64,000 bases of DNA from Mortierella sp. BCC40632 (lineage: Eukaryota; Mortierellomycota; Mortierellomycetes; Mortierellales; Mortierellaceae), in assembly GCA_011634665.1 (NCBI GenBank), contig WAEK01000014.1, positions 292,501-356,500 of the forward strand. The letters run 5' to 3'. The notes under the pieces are model-generated. The model did no database searches, had not been told where the DNA came from, and saw nothing but the letters and a program-made list of their open reading frames with translations. Within the stretch, counting starts at the first letter, position 1, and every line of letters starts with the position of its first letter. Positions 1-12,287 of the stretch are shown here, piece after piece. Both the position numbers and the translations under genes were made by a program.

Positions 1-2002
1 TGAGAAAGCGATATCTGACAGACCTGATGGATGACCATGACACTTTGTCTAGTCAGATGTCGACTCGAGGTATGTATTCTTGCTGTTTGTTCCTTCTCTT
101 GATGCCAGGGGAGAGGGTTTCTATCAAGGTGGAAACGCTCCTTTCTGGAAGAAAACGAAAACGAAAAAGAATAAGCTCTCTCTCTAAAAAAAAAGCTCTT
201 TCTTTCTTATAGGAGCTGCATCCGCAGATAGAAAAAAGAGGAAACGAATCCCAGTCCGATCATCAGAACAACCCAGTACCGGATCAAGAACGTCCACCAC
301 TACTCAGGGTCACTCCTCCACCACCACCACCAACAGCAGCAGTAACCTCAACACCCATCCAACAGATTCTAAACCTCATCGTCCTCGTAAACGAACCATG
401 TCTGATCTCTCGGGAATGGTCACCTCTGAGCTCTACACGGATCGACAGCTTCAGATCGAGGCTGCTGGTACACTCTTTTCTATGCAGGGTCCATTTGCTT
501 CCCTGGCCAACTCGTTTCCGAATCGAGGCTCAAGAGGAGGCGCTGGAACTGGTGTTGGTACTAAACTCAAACCAAGAGCGACTCGAAGCAACTTCAAGGT
601 CCCACTAGAGAGTGTTGCGAGGCACCAACAGACGCTTGAAAGCATTTGGTCAGAATCGGGTCGGACTCGACCTCCAGCCTTGCAGCTGATCACTCCTCTG
701 TCTCTTGATCGAGTAGTGATCCGACCCAGTTCCGGCGCGACCACGATTTTGGATCCATTGGAGTACTGTGTCCTCTGTGGTGCCTCGGGAGAACATCTTG
801 CACACACTTCTCATCGTCACCAAGGCAATGCGCTTGCTAAATGTGTCGAGTGTGGAGATGGATATCATCTGGAATGCCTGCCATCCGATCCAATGTGTCG
901 ACCCAGTCACCAAGGCTTTCCTTGGAGATGCCCCTGTTGTACCACCTGCCTCACTTGTCATAAATCCATTCACGAACCACACATGGCTATTGTCTCTCGA
1001 AAGAACCGGAAACCAACCCCATCCTTCTTGAACGATAACACGTCTGAAGAGATTCAGGTCTTGCATTGTGCAAAATGTGAGAGTTTGACGCATCTTCAGT
1101 GTCAATTGACGAGTGAACCCTTCTTGGAAGAGATGTTTGGACCAAAGTCGAGTCCTCTCCAGGAACCCTTGATCTGGATCTGCTCCAGCTGTCGAGAGTG
1201 TGTTGAGTGTGGTCGACGACAAGACTCGGAGGGACAGCCGATGGATGAGGATGAGGAGGTGGGTTCAACAGGCAGTAGTAGTACGCAAGACCCCAAGGAC
1301 GAAGGATCTATTCAAGGACATACTCATGGCAATGGGATCTGGTCGAGTGGGTTCTCGCTCTGTCCTACATGTACAAGTCTGGCAGAAAAGGGCAACGTTT
1401 GTCCATTGTGTTCCAGAGTCTACGAGGACGATGATTATGAGACGCCCATGATCTTTTGCGATGGTTGTTCTCTCTGGGTCCATGTGGCCTGTGACAGAGG
1501 ATTACAGGATCGAGATTATGAAGAGTTGGGTCAAGATTCCAAAAAGTATTTCTGTCCGTCCTGTGTCCCCACACCCATCTCATCCCCAACGCATTCTTCG
1601 TCTTCATCCATGTTGTCCACCGCCAATTCTGTCGAACAGAGTCCACGACAGGATCCGTATTGTTATCGTCCAAGTCGATCGGATTTGTTCCAGGAGGGAG
1701 GATCCTACGAGACCATGCCCTTGATGGGACGAGACGACGATTATTATTTCGCTCCTCAATGGAGAAAAAAGGATGATCTTCTGGACTTGATCCGGGCGGC
1801 CAAGGTGATTTCCGAAGCCGAGTCAATACCCAATTCACTTTATCGTCATGGAGGTACAGGAGTCTCTGTCCCACCAATCCTGCAGTCCACTCGACCTCGA
1901 TCTGTGTCTGTGTCGCTCGAGTCTGTGGCCGAGGTGGCAGCGGCAGAAGCGCTCCTGACCATCTTTAGTGGAACCAGCACACCTATCGCATCTTCGCCCT
2001 AG
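1..2002 (+). CDS. PHD-finger nuclear protein, 5' end outside window
   Basis: Two exons are visible: 1-69 (open from the window edge, codons starting at position 3) and 213-2002, joined across a GTATGT...TTATAG intron at 70-212. The frame is continuous across the junction, so the ATG at 398 is internal and the true start lies upstream. Exon 2 opens with a basic nuclear-localisation-like stretch (RKKRKR) and a Ser/Thr-rich linker. Counting from the ATG at 398, Cys/His clusters lie at about residues 124-190 (YCVLCG...CVECGDGYHLEC...CPCC), 224-271 (LHCAKC...CVEC) and 335-390 (CPLC...FCDGCSLWVHVAC...FCPSC). The last is a canonical PHD finger (C4HC3); the first two are PHD-like. PHD fingers usually read histone H3 tails, so a chromatin role is inferred. 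No catalytic domain is seen, and I cannot assign it to a named complex. Confidence 0.85.
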
Positions 2003-2794
2003 GCCGATATATATGTTTTTCTTTTTGTCCCTCGAGACTCTAGCACGGCAGTGAGCCGGACAACCCCCCCTCCCCTTCTCCGAAATGCGACCGGAACGCG
2101 TGTATAATTTTTTTTTCTTCTCTCTTACCTCGATCTGGGTCGATCCTCAAATGACTTCAGGATTGGTCACAAGTCAGGTGAAGGGAGAAGAAACGAGACT
2201 TTTTTTTTTTTTTTTTTTAATAGACAACACACATCAAAATGGAGTCTCCATTTCCATTTTGAACCACTCAACACGATACCCTCTTCTTTCTTTCTATCTC
2301 TTTCCATCTTTCTATCTCTCTATTTTTCGTTTTTTTTTTGGCCTATTGTTTTCTATTCGCATGAGATCCTTTTTTTTTTTTTTTTTCAACCTCAATCTGT
2401 ATCAAATCGTCACTCAACATACTCCTTCACCAAGACTCAATAGTTCACAAAATAAGTAAATAAAAAAAAATCTTGGTCTTCCATATTCTCTTTTCCAACT
2501 ACAGTTCTTTAGGATCAAATAGACAATAGATCACGGGAAAAAAATGTGAATCCTACACTTTCTGGAAGGAAGGGAAGCGCAAATTGATCATGAGAGGGAC
2601 AGGCAGACAGTGAGGAGGGGGAGCGGGACCGAGAAGGAGGGGGGAGCGGAAGGGGAATTGAACCTTTGACTCCGTTTCGATAGTTTGTTTTATTGGCATC
2701 CTTTCTCATTCTCCCTTCCCCCCGAAGGAGGGGGTGGGGTATAGAAGAGAGAATTGTCCTTTCTTTAATCAAGGTTTCACAGAATGTGCATGCT

Positions 2795-2845
<51 letters not shown>

Positions 2846-2984
2846 AAAGAAATAGTTCCCTGCAATAGTAAAGAAAGCAAAAAAGAGTCCAGCTTTCTCA
2901 AATTGAGACCCATGATATGTAGCCACCGCAGACAATTATCCGAAAAAAAAAGAAAAAATATATATAATAAAATGGAGGAAAGGA
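2003..2984. other. Convergent 3' flank between PHD gene and chk1
   Basis: No gene is seen. The stretch holds the presumed 3' UTRs of two convergent genes. It is rich in T-tracts, the longest being 43 consecutive T at 2798-2840, with shorter ones near 2203, 2330 and 2371. The G-rich part at 2600-2740 has no coding signature. Confidence 0.6.
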
Positions 2985-3085
2985 TTATGGGTTCATCTGT
3001 AGATGGATTGGATTCTCAGAATCTTGCAATGTCGCCACCAGAGCCTTGAACATTCGCTTCCACTCCAGAGGATCACCCTAGATAG

Positions 3086-3155
<70 letters not shown>

Positions 3156-5517
3156 AGTGAGTGGGTGAAAAATCCTTTTTACGTGCTATCGACAAATTTG
3201 TCAACTAAAAAAAGAGATCCAACATGCAATCGCTTCTTCTCTTCACTAAAACAAAAACACTTACTCGACTCTTTTCAAATAGGACCAGTTGGAGATCAAG
3301 GCCATAGGGCACAACCTTGACTTCTCCTGTCAAGAAGCAGCGCCGCTGATCTGTCGTTGAGATGGCAATCTTTATGTTTGGGTAACAGAAATAAAGACGA
3401 AAAAAAAAAAAAAAAGAGGTGGTTCCCGTTTCAGGGATATTAGTGAATATTGTCAATGCACTGAGAAACATTTCCACCCTCCTCTCCCCTTCTCCCCTCA
3501 TCATCACCACAGTCGTCATGGGGTATCGCACGAACCTTTTGTACATTGGCATGCACCGTATGAGCCACCAAGTTGCTGACCATCGCTTCGTCCAATGCAT
3601 CGATAATCACATCGGGTTCAGTGCCCGAGTAAAAGCGAGTCAAACGTTCTGATGAAAAAACCTCCATAAAGGTAGCTTCCGTCAACTGTGTGGTCTATTC
3701 GATTGAAATATTAAAAAAAGTCCGAGTTTTGTTTCTGGAGTCAATAAAAAAAAATATAAAAGAAAGAAGGAAAGAAAGAGATAGGCGTCGAGTGGAAGTG
3801 TCATGTATTCAACAGAACGAGGCGCGTGTGGGAAGGGGAGGGGGTTGACGTTACGGGTTGCGAGAGCTCAAGAGCTTCATCCTGCCATGAGATGGCTATC
3901 CTCGTGCCAAGTGAACTGTCGGATGCTCGTTCGTTATTACGGTTCGGTTGCGAAAAGGCATAGTTTCTGAAGTTTGGAACAAGACTTTGACTTTGCTCTA
4001 TCCTTCCCGTGTTCAATGGTTGAGAATATGCCACTCTATTCAATAAAAGAAAAAAAAAAACTGGGTTAGGAGGGGTTTGGGCAATGGATACTTGGAGCGA
4101 CTTGGTTTGGAGAGCACAGAAGCCAAGGGAGAGAGATGGTTCATACACAGGCGAGCAGTTGTTTGATTCGCTAATATTATCCATGAGAAGTGAAGCAATC
4201 AGAAGTGGATCCTTGACCCGACCTATACATCCAGAATAAAAAAAAAAAAAAAGTTAAATTTCAACAATCTAAACATTGGGCAGACACGTCGATACCCTTG
4301 GAACTGATTGTGTTGAATATCAAGGCTTTAATACCGTCAGTCATCAGTCCGTTTGGCCTAGAGTAAGAAGGATTCAAAAAGAGTTAGTTCGGCAACCTAT
4401 TCCAGTAAAAGAGCTCCTGAGGGATCTATACTCGAGGTCTTGTTTTTCATTAGAGTGCACTCGCTTACCTATTGTACCACTCGTCTTTAAGAATGCCCTT
4501 GATTGTGATTCGCTTAGAGGCATTAATCCTCAGCATCGAAAGTAGAAGCTCTAATTGCGGAGCAAATTTAAAAGCAAAGACAGGTGAATAATATGTCATC
4601 CAGGAACGAAGTAGGGGAAAAGAGGCATCTCCTAGGGGAAGCAGCCGATTCTAACATGCAGGCTTACTCCTGACGGGCCCTTGCAGACGATTCCATGGTT
4701 CGTAGGTTGGATTATCGGTTTTCGAGTATCTTGAGAATTCCTCACTCTCCATCGATGGCAGCTCCCACGGTGTGTCTATAGTTCCACAAGAGAACAAGAA
4801 CGGTTAGACGATATCCTGCGTTCACTCTTCCTCTCCCCTCCCCTCTCCTCCCCTTCCACCCATGCCCTGACACAAACAAACAAAAATACGAAAACATACT
4901 TCCAATCATCATCACATAGAGAATCACACCACAAGACCACACGTCAACAGCATCACCACAATAGACTTCTTGCAAGACCTAAAAAAGAAAAGAAAAGAGT
5001 TAGGGGGCTATTCACTGTCTCGAGTGACTAGAAATTCTAGACAGGGCTACATCGAAAAAAAGAGACCGTCCCCAAAGTACACTTGCCTCTGGTGCAACAT
5101 AGGGCGCACTTCCACAAGGAGTCTCGAGGAACCGGCTCTTTCCTCCATATCGGAACACTGTTGCCAATCCAAAGTCAGAGATCTTGAGAGTGCCTATAGA
5201 CAATACCAAAGTTTCCCCAAGTTTTTATTGTAGAAGTAGAAGAAAAAACAGAATCGGGAGCAAGGCTCCGGTGAGTATTTCTTGTTAATTTCCTGCTCAT
5301 TCCATTCCCACGATGGCAACTTAATGAGGGCTCTTCTTCCTACCTGAAGAGTCCAAAAGAATGTTTTCTGGTTTTAGATCGCGGTGTGATATGCCATTGC
5401 TGTGCATATATTTCTATATGGGTCCACGCAAATCCAGATCATGACGTTGTTAGAATGTCTGAGATGGGGACTGCGAGTCGGGTAGCATCATTGCTCTTGA
5501 AAGCAGATAGACAGACT

Positions 5518-5550
<33 letters not shown>

Positions 5551-6356
5551 ACTCCTGAGATGAGTTGGACGAAATAGAGATGAGCCAGATCCTCTTGAAT
5601 TCCTTGATCGGGTTCTATCATGGTCATCCCCAAAAAGTAGGTCCTTACTGTTAATAACGGTAAAAGAGAAAAAAAAAGAAAAAAAGAAAAACACTTGGAC
5701 CAAACCGTTCCTATAAGAGATTTTCTTGCTCTGGGCTTTGCCCCCCCCCCCCTCCCCTCTCTTCTTGTCTTACCAATCTTGTCAAAGAGCTCTCCTGCTT
5801 CAGCGTATTCGACAAAGATATAGAGACATTCGGGTTCTTCAATCGACTCGAGAAACTTGGAGATATTCCGATGATGAAGTCCACGATGGATCGTCAGCTC
5901 CTTTTGGATCGCCTTGGTGAGACCTGCCTTGGGTGATTCCTTGGGAATAATCTTGACTGCAGCTCGAATGCCTGACCTTTTGTGAAGAGCAAGTCTCACA
6001 CTAGAAGAAGAATAAGAAAAAGAAAAAAAAATGGGGAAAGAGATAAGAAAAGGGTTGCCAAAGAGTTAAAGAGTTAGATTGGGTCTAGCCAGGAGGAAAG
6101 AGCATAGGGGAGACTACTTGTTCCTGACCACTGACCACCATGCCCTGGTCAACCTTCTTTTTTCATTTGTCCATATCGCTTAGTCGATAGAGTATGGGGA
6201 ATACCTCCCCCCTCCCAAAAAAAAAAGAGGTAGCATTTACACTGCATAGGCCCCTACGCCGAGAGTATCGCCCAGTTCATAGTTGCCAACCTGCTCCGCT
6301 TTGGTGACTGTTTGGGAGGCCTCTGGCAATGTAGGCTCAGAGAGATGCTTTAGCAT
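2985..6356 (-). CDS. chk1: Checkpoint kinase Chk1 (13 exons)
   Basis: Exons (- strand): 6356-6241, 6000-5774, 5614-5550, 5413-5344, 5193-5087, 4978-4900, 4775-4668, 4550-4469, 4357-4275, 4222-3855, 3694-3536, 3369-3265, 3077-2985. All phases agree and give about 553 residues. The Ser/Thr kinase domain shows the Gly loop G33-V-G-A-Y, K55 in [14 protein letters not shown] (D148), [10 protein letters not shown] (D166), GSAPYVAPE and [17 protein letters not shown] and the NTPWE-EF-PW pattern after DVWSCG are Chk1 hallmarks. Residues 379-438 hold four SQ and one TQ, as expected of an ATR-target cluster. Residues 436-553 match the C-terminal KA1-like regulatory domain ([20 protein letters not shown]). 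Known role: DNA-damage and replication checkpoint kinase downstream of ATR/Rad3. The intron after exon 5 is GC-AG. The ends of exons 8 and 11 are my best phase-consistent choice. Confidence 0.9.
3079..3152. repeat. (GATA)n(GA)n microsatellite in chk1 intron 12
   Basis: About 26 bases of GATA repeats run into about 48 bases of GA repeats. The array lies directly against the 3' splice site (CTAG at 3078-3081 on + strand) of the last chk1 exon, so its length variation falls in the polypyrimidine tract of that intron. Confidence 0.9.
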
Positions 6357-7393
6357 TGTGGACGAAACGAGGTTGGGTGGCCAAAAGAGAGGAATGAGAA
6401 GAGATGGCGGGAAGGGTGTCTGTCTTTCGGCCCTAGTAAATCCAATGCAAGAGAAGAGGAAGGAAAAAGAAAAGAGAAAGAGGGCTTGATGAAGAGAAGC
6501 AGGGGAGGTTGAATGATGTGAATGGGCGAATGGGCAAAGGAGAATGGAGTGGAATGGGAAAAAAATAAAGACGCCGGGATGTGAACGGCCATGAAATCTA
6601 GGCCCCGCTCTCTCTCTCTCCCCCTCCCCGCTCCCCACTCGTTCTCCTCTTCCTTCAGTGGCTTTTTTGACGCCACCAACTCAAGTTCGTGGCACACGGA
6701 CAGTGGAAATTGACATTTTGGTGGCACGGACCTCCCCAATTGTGAACTTCTCTCTTTCTCTTTCTTAATCATCCTTGGCTACTGGCTTGCTCATGCTCTA
6801 TACCGGCAGATCTGACTCTACTATGAGATCCCTGCTTCGAGACTTTGTATTTCCATGGTATGACCCACACTATGAGAGAAAAAAAAGTCGAGTGGAGGCT
6901 TAGATAGCTCGTCATTTCCCATTTCCCAGGTTCTCTCATGCTTAGTTGATATTACTAATTTCTCAGTCTGCCTTCAAAGTTAGGGGGATCTATCCAAGCA
7001 CAAGAAGAACCTAACGAGGTGCGCTGATGACCCGTGTATCCAGCCCGTTCAGCGAATCTATGATCATGTCGTTTTTGCCTCCATCATCCAGTATCCTGCG
7101 CTTGAATCCAAGAAGGGAGAGAGGAATAGTTTTTGAGGATTCCAATATCAATTGTTGCCAACGAATTGTCAAGCAATAGAGCCCAACTGACAAAGGCCAT
7201 ACGGTCGGGTTTCAGGGTAACTCAATGCGATAGTCATTGAGTGGAATGCGCTCTTGACTCAGTTCGTTGTTGACAAATATTATTTTCTTTGTTTGGCCTT
7301 TCTTCCTGCTGTACTTCCTGCTGTGCTTCCTGTTATGCTTCCTTCAGTCATTTCTCCACGCTATGAACTATGCCAATCCAGCCGCACACAAGA

Positions 7394-7426
<33 letters not shown>

Positions 7427-8846
7427 AAGGAAGGGAAGGGAAGGGAAGGGGAAGGGGGCCAAGAAGGATGGCGGACAAATTTAACACACTGAGGTCAACA
7501 TGGATAGCGGCCATGAATGTCAATGCCTGACAGAGTTGGTTGACAGCCTACATTAATTTGCAACAGCATCAGCAGATCTGAGATGCAGTTGCTAGAGGTG
7601 GAGGTGGCAGCACAACTATACACCGCCTGAAATCAAAAGACTAGGGGCTGAACATTCATTCTTTAGTGGTTCTATATTGGGTATTAAGGAGGATTCTGTA
7701 GTATCGATCACTCTCTTGCGTTTTGCTACATTGTAAACACACTCAGACTACACGTTATTTAGTGAGAAAATCCAGCGTCTGAAGAAGAGGGCAGAGGAGA
7801 AAAAGTAATAATTTATAACTGGCTGCATGGTTGCGGACACAGTAGTAGGACTAGTATCAGAGCCCAATCTTTACAAGTTTTACACGCTATTCGAATTTTA
7901 TTTGCCACTGAGCATGGTACTAGCTCCTGATATCTTTGTGCCCGCCTAACGGGCACCGATTATGTTCCCACACTGATAGCGCGAGGTCACGAGGTTGAAC
8001 TCTCCGATATCAGCTACCGGATAGCAAGTCTTGTACCCCAAGGATATGACGAAAATCTAAACTCGCTAACCTAAAGGATGGAAAGTAAAAGGGTGTTGGT
8101 AAGACCTAATGGCAGATGAGGCAAGTAAAATAGACGCGTATGATGATACCAGATACCAAGGAAAACAAGAACTGCCTTTACTTAAAATGAAGAAGGGTGC
8201 CTTATAAGCATCCCCCAAACAGGACTCAAAGGCCAGAAGCTCTTTCAAGCGCATTTACTGTGGTACAAAGGGAGAAAAAAAAAAAGAAAAAAAAAAGAAA
8301 AAAAAAAAAAAAAAAAAAAGCCTCTTCCTGCAGACATCAGCATCTTTGATTGGTTTTTGGTGGTTGCAAACCATGAGTTCTCAACGTAGATTAAGTAAGG
8401 TAGAGTGGAGTATGACCAAGACTAAGGAGACGCCGGCAGAATAAGCCGTCAATCTCTTAATGTCTTGTTGATAGACTAAGTCAGTAGAAGGACCAAGCAA
8501 AGTGTTCTAGAGTGCCTCTTAGTCCAGCTTTGGGTCAAGTTCAAGTCACTGAGAAGTAAGAAACATTCTCGGAAACACATCCTGCAAGCTGCCAGCTCAA
8601 TATGCAGTCCTAGCATCTCCATTTATTAGGAAACAAGGAAGAACATTAGAACATTGTCAACCTGTCAGTCTTGTCATCTGTAAGTTTCTTTTTTGTTCAC
8701 TCCGGTGCCTGGTCTTCAAGCTTCTTCCTGTCGATTTCATAGAGCGCTTTGACCCCTCTCACTAGAAGGGACACCACTTCAGCGTGCCCTGCTCAACGAC
8801 AGACTGCTCAAGTAAGCGAACACATCCTGGAACAGGATGTGTGACG
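6357..8846. other. Region upstream of chk1, no gene recognised
   Basis: The first 400 bases upstream of chk1 are CT-rich on the coding strand and probably contain its promoter; no TATA box stands out. The rest has no ORF with family features. It holds homopolymers (30 A at 7395-7424 followed by GGAAGG repeats, and an interrupted A-tract at 8275-8319). No tRNA or rRNA gene was recognised. Confidence 0.5.
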
Positions 8847-8920
8847 AGGGGGTGTACAAAATTTTGACGGGGGCGCAGAATTTTATTTGACGGGTGGTAT
8901 CAGAATTCCTTTGTCCGTTC
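8847..8920. repeat. Diverged MULE terminal-inverted-repeat fragment
   Basis: This stretch (GGGGGTGTACAAAAT, TTTGACGGGTGG, AATTCCTTTGTCCG) aligns by eye, in the same order, with the reverse complement of the outer part of the left MULE inverted repeat at 12288-12367 (GGGGGTACACAAAAT, TTTTACGGGGGG, AATTCCTTCGCCCG). Many substitutions separate them. It looks like the end of an older related element; no matching second end or internal sequence was found nearby. Confidence 0.5.
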
Positions 8921-9492
8921 CCTTCCTCCCACAACCAAGAACCATGTTGCTACCGAGTCATTCATGTCAGGTCGAGGTGTCTGGTTACAAAGATCGTCAT
9001 GAAGGCTTGGTAAATTTCATGAGACGTTTTCACGAAAGAGTGAGAATGTGAGAGAACCAAACAGGTCAACGAGAAAAGAAGAAAAGAAGTTGTTGTTTAT
9101 TGTTGTGAGGAAAGTTGGTAGGAGAGCCCTAGTGACTTGTCATCCAATCGTAATTTATCATATAATTTACCATTTACCCCACAAACAGCACAGAACACAT
9201 CAACAGCAAGGAACCTTCACTGATTCCTCCACCAAGAAGAGAGATACCTCGCTTTGAAATCATTGTGGTGTGATGCGCTGGCACTTGTAACTTGATAGTG
9301 CAAACATGCGAATGGAAAAGGGTTCATCAAGCTCATCACTTCATTATATCCCAGTATCAACGACCTGTAGCCTCACAGGCCTATTCGTCGAGGTGTTGAC
9401 TTTGCTGTTTCATGTCCTTCCCAAGAACACTAGAGAAATAGGCGGATGTCAAGCATACTCAGGAGAAAAGTACTGCTTGGAGCGTAAGTGAA
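8921..9492. other. Intergenic, nothing recognised
   Basis: About 570 bases between the diverged terminal repeat and the 3' end of the decayed gene. Short ORFs here show no family signature, intron structure or repeats. Confidence 0.4.
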
Positions 9493-11583
9493 CTAAGCAT
9501 GGGCTGAATAAAACGACCGCTTACTGGGAGACATATTGGTAGGTCGGGGTCGAAGCTCGTCTGGAAGGTCTGCATCAAGGATTTTTTCAGGTGGTGTGTG
9601 AAGATATGGCCTGGTGTCGATATCTTTGATGAATTTCTATGATAAGAGAGAGCAAAAGGTAAATACTAAATAATAGTACATCATACCAATCGAGATGAGA
9701 AAACTGATACGTCCAAGTTACCTTGAAGGTGCGCAACAGAGCGAGGGATCCAGCAACGGTGCCACGGTCATTCATGTCACGAGGAAGGTATGAGACCCCG
9801 ACTTGTTGCCAGACATAAAGGCCAGACATGAACTCCATCTTATAAAGAATCATCTGATATCCTATGAGCTTAAAACACCGCATAAAAAACGTTAAAAAAG
9901 ATGAAACAGCATCCGGACAATCCCTACGCCTAACCACATTTCACCTAACAAAGACTTGAACGCATGGGATAGTTTTAAATGGGCGACCGTGGCGTAAATG
10001 ATAATCAATCGCATCCTTGGCAAATGTAGCCAGTGCCCACTGGTCTTCCAGGAATGCCCTCTCGTGACGCTCTTCCCGTGGCGGCTTGATCTCCACAAAT
10101 GCAACTTCAAAAATATCCTTTAGAAGCATAGCGTCTGGCTTGTTGGGATCTCCTCGGCGGTCTTTGGAGCCAATGGATGGCCTGTTTGCCCAACTGAGCT
10201 CAATACTGCGGGAACGCGAAGGGAATACCATGGCCAACAGAAGATCCAGTGAGCTGTGCGCATGAGTATCCTCGTTTTGCTGCCGGAACGCCAAGAATCG
10301 CCGAGGAAGCTTATATGAACTATTTTGTATTAAAAAAAAATGACGATTGCACGACATTAGCTGTCATGCTATGAACCATGCACCAATTTATCCTGCAGGC
10401 ACATGGCATACTTATCCACCTACAGCTGTTGATAGAGGGAGCGAAGAGATTCCTCTTCAGGCTCACACTCCTTCGAGCGAACCCATCCCAAGTTTGCCTA
10501 TTCTTCGTCAAGAGTACTGTGTAGAAGAGCTGTCTCATTCGAAACCCTCACGAGGCCAACGCGCAGGGAGTCTCGAATCTTGCTCATGTCATCTTCATCC
10601 ACTCCTGGAATATCAGAATCGAGATGCAATATGTAGCTGCATGCCCTAAGTACATAACAAACAAAGAAGGTTGATTAGCATATCATAATTAAGTGAATGG
10701 CACGTGCCTCGTAACTCACAGAGATCTTTGATCTTACATGAACATTGGCAGCCTCTCAAAAGTGAGTTTCTTGTTTTTGTTGTTAACGACTGGGGCCGCT
10801 TCGCGCTGAAGCTCTTTGAAGCCAGTGCCAACTTCCACACCGGCGATCCATAGCTTTATCGTTTCGGCAGAGTCACAGTCAAAAAACTCATGCTGGTCTT
10901 CCCCGGTTCCTGCGATGGTAGCATCGGTACGCCCGACAGCTTCTGGCACATCATCAGTAGCCCCATGGCTAATAACACCTCCCCAGAGACAGCCATATTG
11001 CCATGTAGGCTATGCTCAACATCGACACCAACTTTTTTAATCTCGCTTCTCTTCTTTCCTGATCCCTTTTGATGTTGAATTGCCCTTCTCTTTGCCGTTG
11101 ACGCTGATGACAATGTGGATGAAGACACACTCGATATGGCAATTTCCTCCGTGAAGGCATCAGGCGACTTCTAAAATTGCAAGCGGAGAGAAGAAATGGC
11201 GAGTAAGTGCGCGCTACAAGCGAAAATGTTCTTGTCACTGAAGGCGACAAACAACTTACCTCGTTCTGAACGACAACTGGAAGCTCGTTCGTTGCCGCCT
11301 TAATCAGACTTGTTCCTGCAACCGTCTTCCCTTTCTTGACCGCCAGTGATTGCTTTTGGCTCAGCCAAAACAGGGCAGCCCACGACTTGTTCGCTTTCCA
11401 TGTTTTCAACTCGTCCAGCACCGCTCTCTTCACAGACGCTTTCCTTTTTGAATTGGTGATGGCGTACGAGAAATCTTTGTATGCGGCCTGCCGCTGTGTA
11501 TATGCAAATTTGACGCTGAATTCTTCGATGGTGAGTTTGTTGTTGCTGTCGGCCCAGCTGCAATGTTCCTTTTGGATGCTCAT
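9493..11583 (-). pseudogene. Decayed multi-exon gene with PD-(D/E)XK-like motif
   Basis: Exons (- strand): 11583-11260 (true ATG, MSIQKEHCSW, GTAAGT donor), 11170-10738, 10645 to about 10370, about 10322-9955, 9861-9722 and 9636-9493 (ends SAHA, TAG). The fourth exon has KPDA followed after about ten residues by VEIKPP, the D...ExK spacing of PD-(D/E)XK nuclease cores. The following exons carry QMILYKMEF and YLPRD. Breaks: a frameshift in exon 2 near 10980, an in-frame TAG in exon 3 (after LDEE, with coding similarity continuing beyond), and a lost donor G at the end of exon 4. I have a general impression of a multi-copy uncharacterised family in Mortierella-type fungi, but could not check it. 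Nuclease function is only inferred from the motif. Confidence 0.55.
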
Positions 11584-12135
11584 GATTTCTAGTTCGTTGG
11601 CATGGTGTGTTTAGCCAATGTAAATGTATCAAGCAATAGAATATGAAAATTAGTAGGCTTTTTTTCAGGCGACAAGATAATTTGAGAAAGGAAAAAAAAA
11701 AAGGAAAGGACAGAGAAGAAAGGAGACAGGCTCAAAGATAGAGCTACATGTTTTGTATACAAGCTTATCAGTCTCAGTTTTCAAGAAACAAGTAAACCAT
11801 CAATTCTCGACCAGAGGTCTAGGCAGGGGCATTCCTTGTTGTCAGACAATAAGGTGCAGACTCCCTGGATTCAGCTTTTGAGAAAGCTTTTGAGATCCAG
11901 CAAGCACAAACCTGCCCATCACACAGCAGGAATCAGAAACGATGGTCCAGCCAGGTTTACGATGTGCACGTCTCCATTCGAGAAAGGCAAAAGATGATTC
12001 AAGAACAAAGAATGACAAGGAATGGGACAAGATCAAAGGAAATGACATTAATGGTGAAGGCGCTGAGTGAGAATCATGTACTTGCGGACAGCGGCAAGCA
12101 GGAAAAAAATACTCGACAGTAACCTCTATCTCACT

Positions 12136-12186
<51 letters not shown>

Positions 12187-12287
12187 CAGACAGACAGACA
12201 GACCAGACAGACAAAAGAGAGAAAAAAAGGACAGATGGCAATTCGAGAGCTCCTTCCTAAAACGGCATTTCGTCAGCTGCTCTTTGA
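11584..12287. other. Intergenic before the transposon nest
   Basis: No gene is seen. It contains the presumed 5' flank of the decayed gene and, at its right side, a GACA microsatellite. Confidence 0.5.
12139..12213. repeat. (GACA)n microsatellite
   Basis: Nearly perfect tetranucleotide GACA array of about 75 bases with a few CCAGACA interruptions at its right end. Too short a unit for a telomere. Confidence 0.9.

Noticed and set aside
27..212. Short + strand ORF at the left edge
   Set aside because: It reads through the GTATGT...TTATAG intron of the PHD-finger gene; exon 1 uses the same bases up to 69 and then splices.
4024..4061. Possible intron in chk1 exon 10 (GTTTTTT...GAATAG)
   Set aside because: It would be only about 25 bases, and the reading frame is open through it; retained as coding.
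7254..7530. Lys-rich ORFs over the A-tract near 7.4 kb
   Set aside because: Produced by the 30-A homopolymer and GGAAGG repeat; no conserved sequence on either side.
12139..12213. GACA array considered as telomeric or CRISPR-like repeat
   Set aside because: A simple tetranucleotide microsatellite with no spacers; telomeric units differ and unique sequence lies on both sides.
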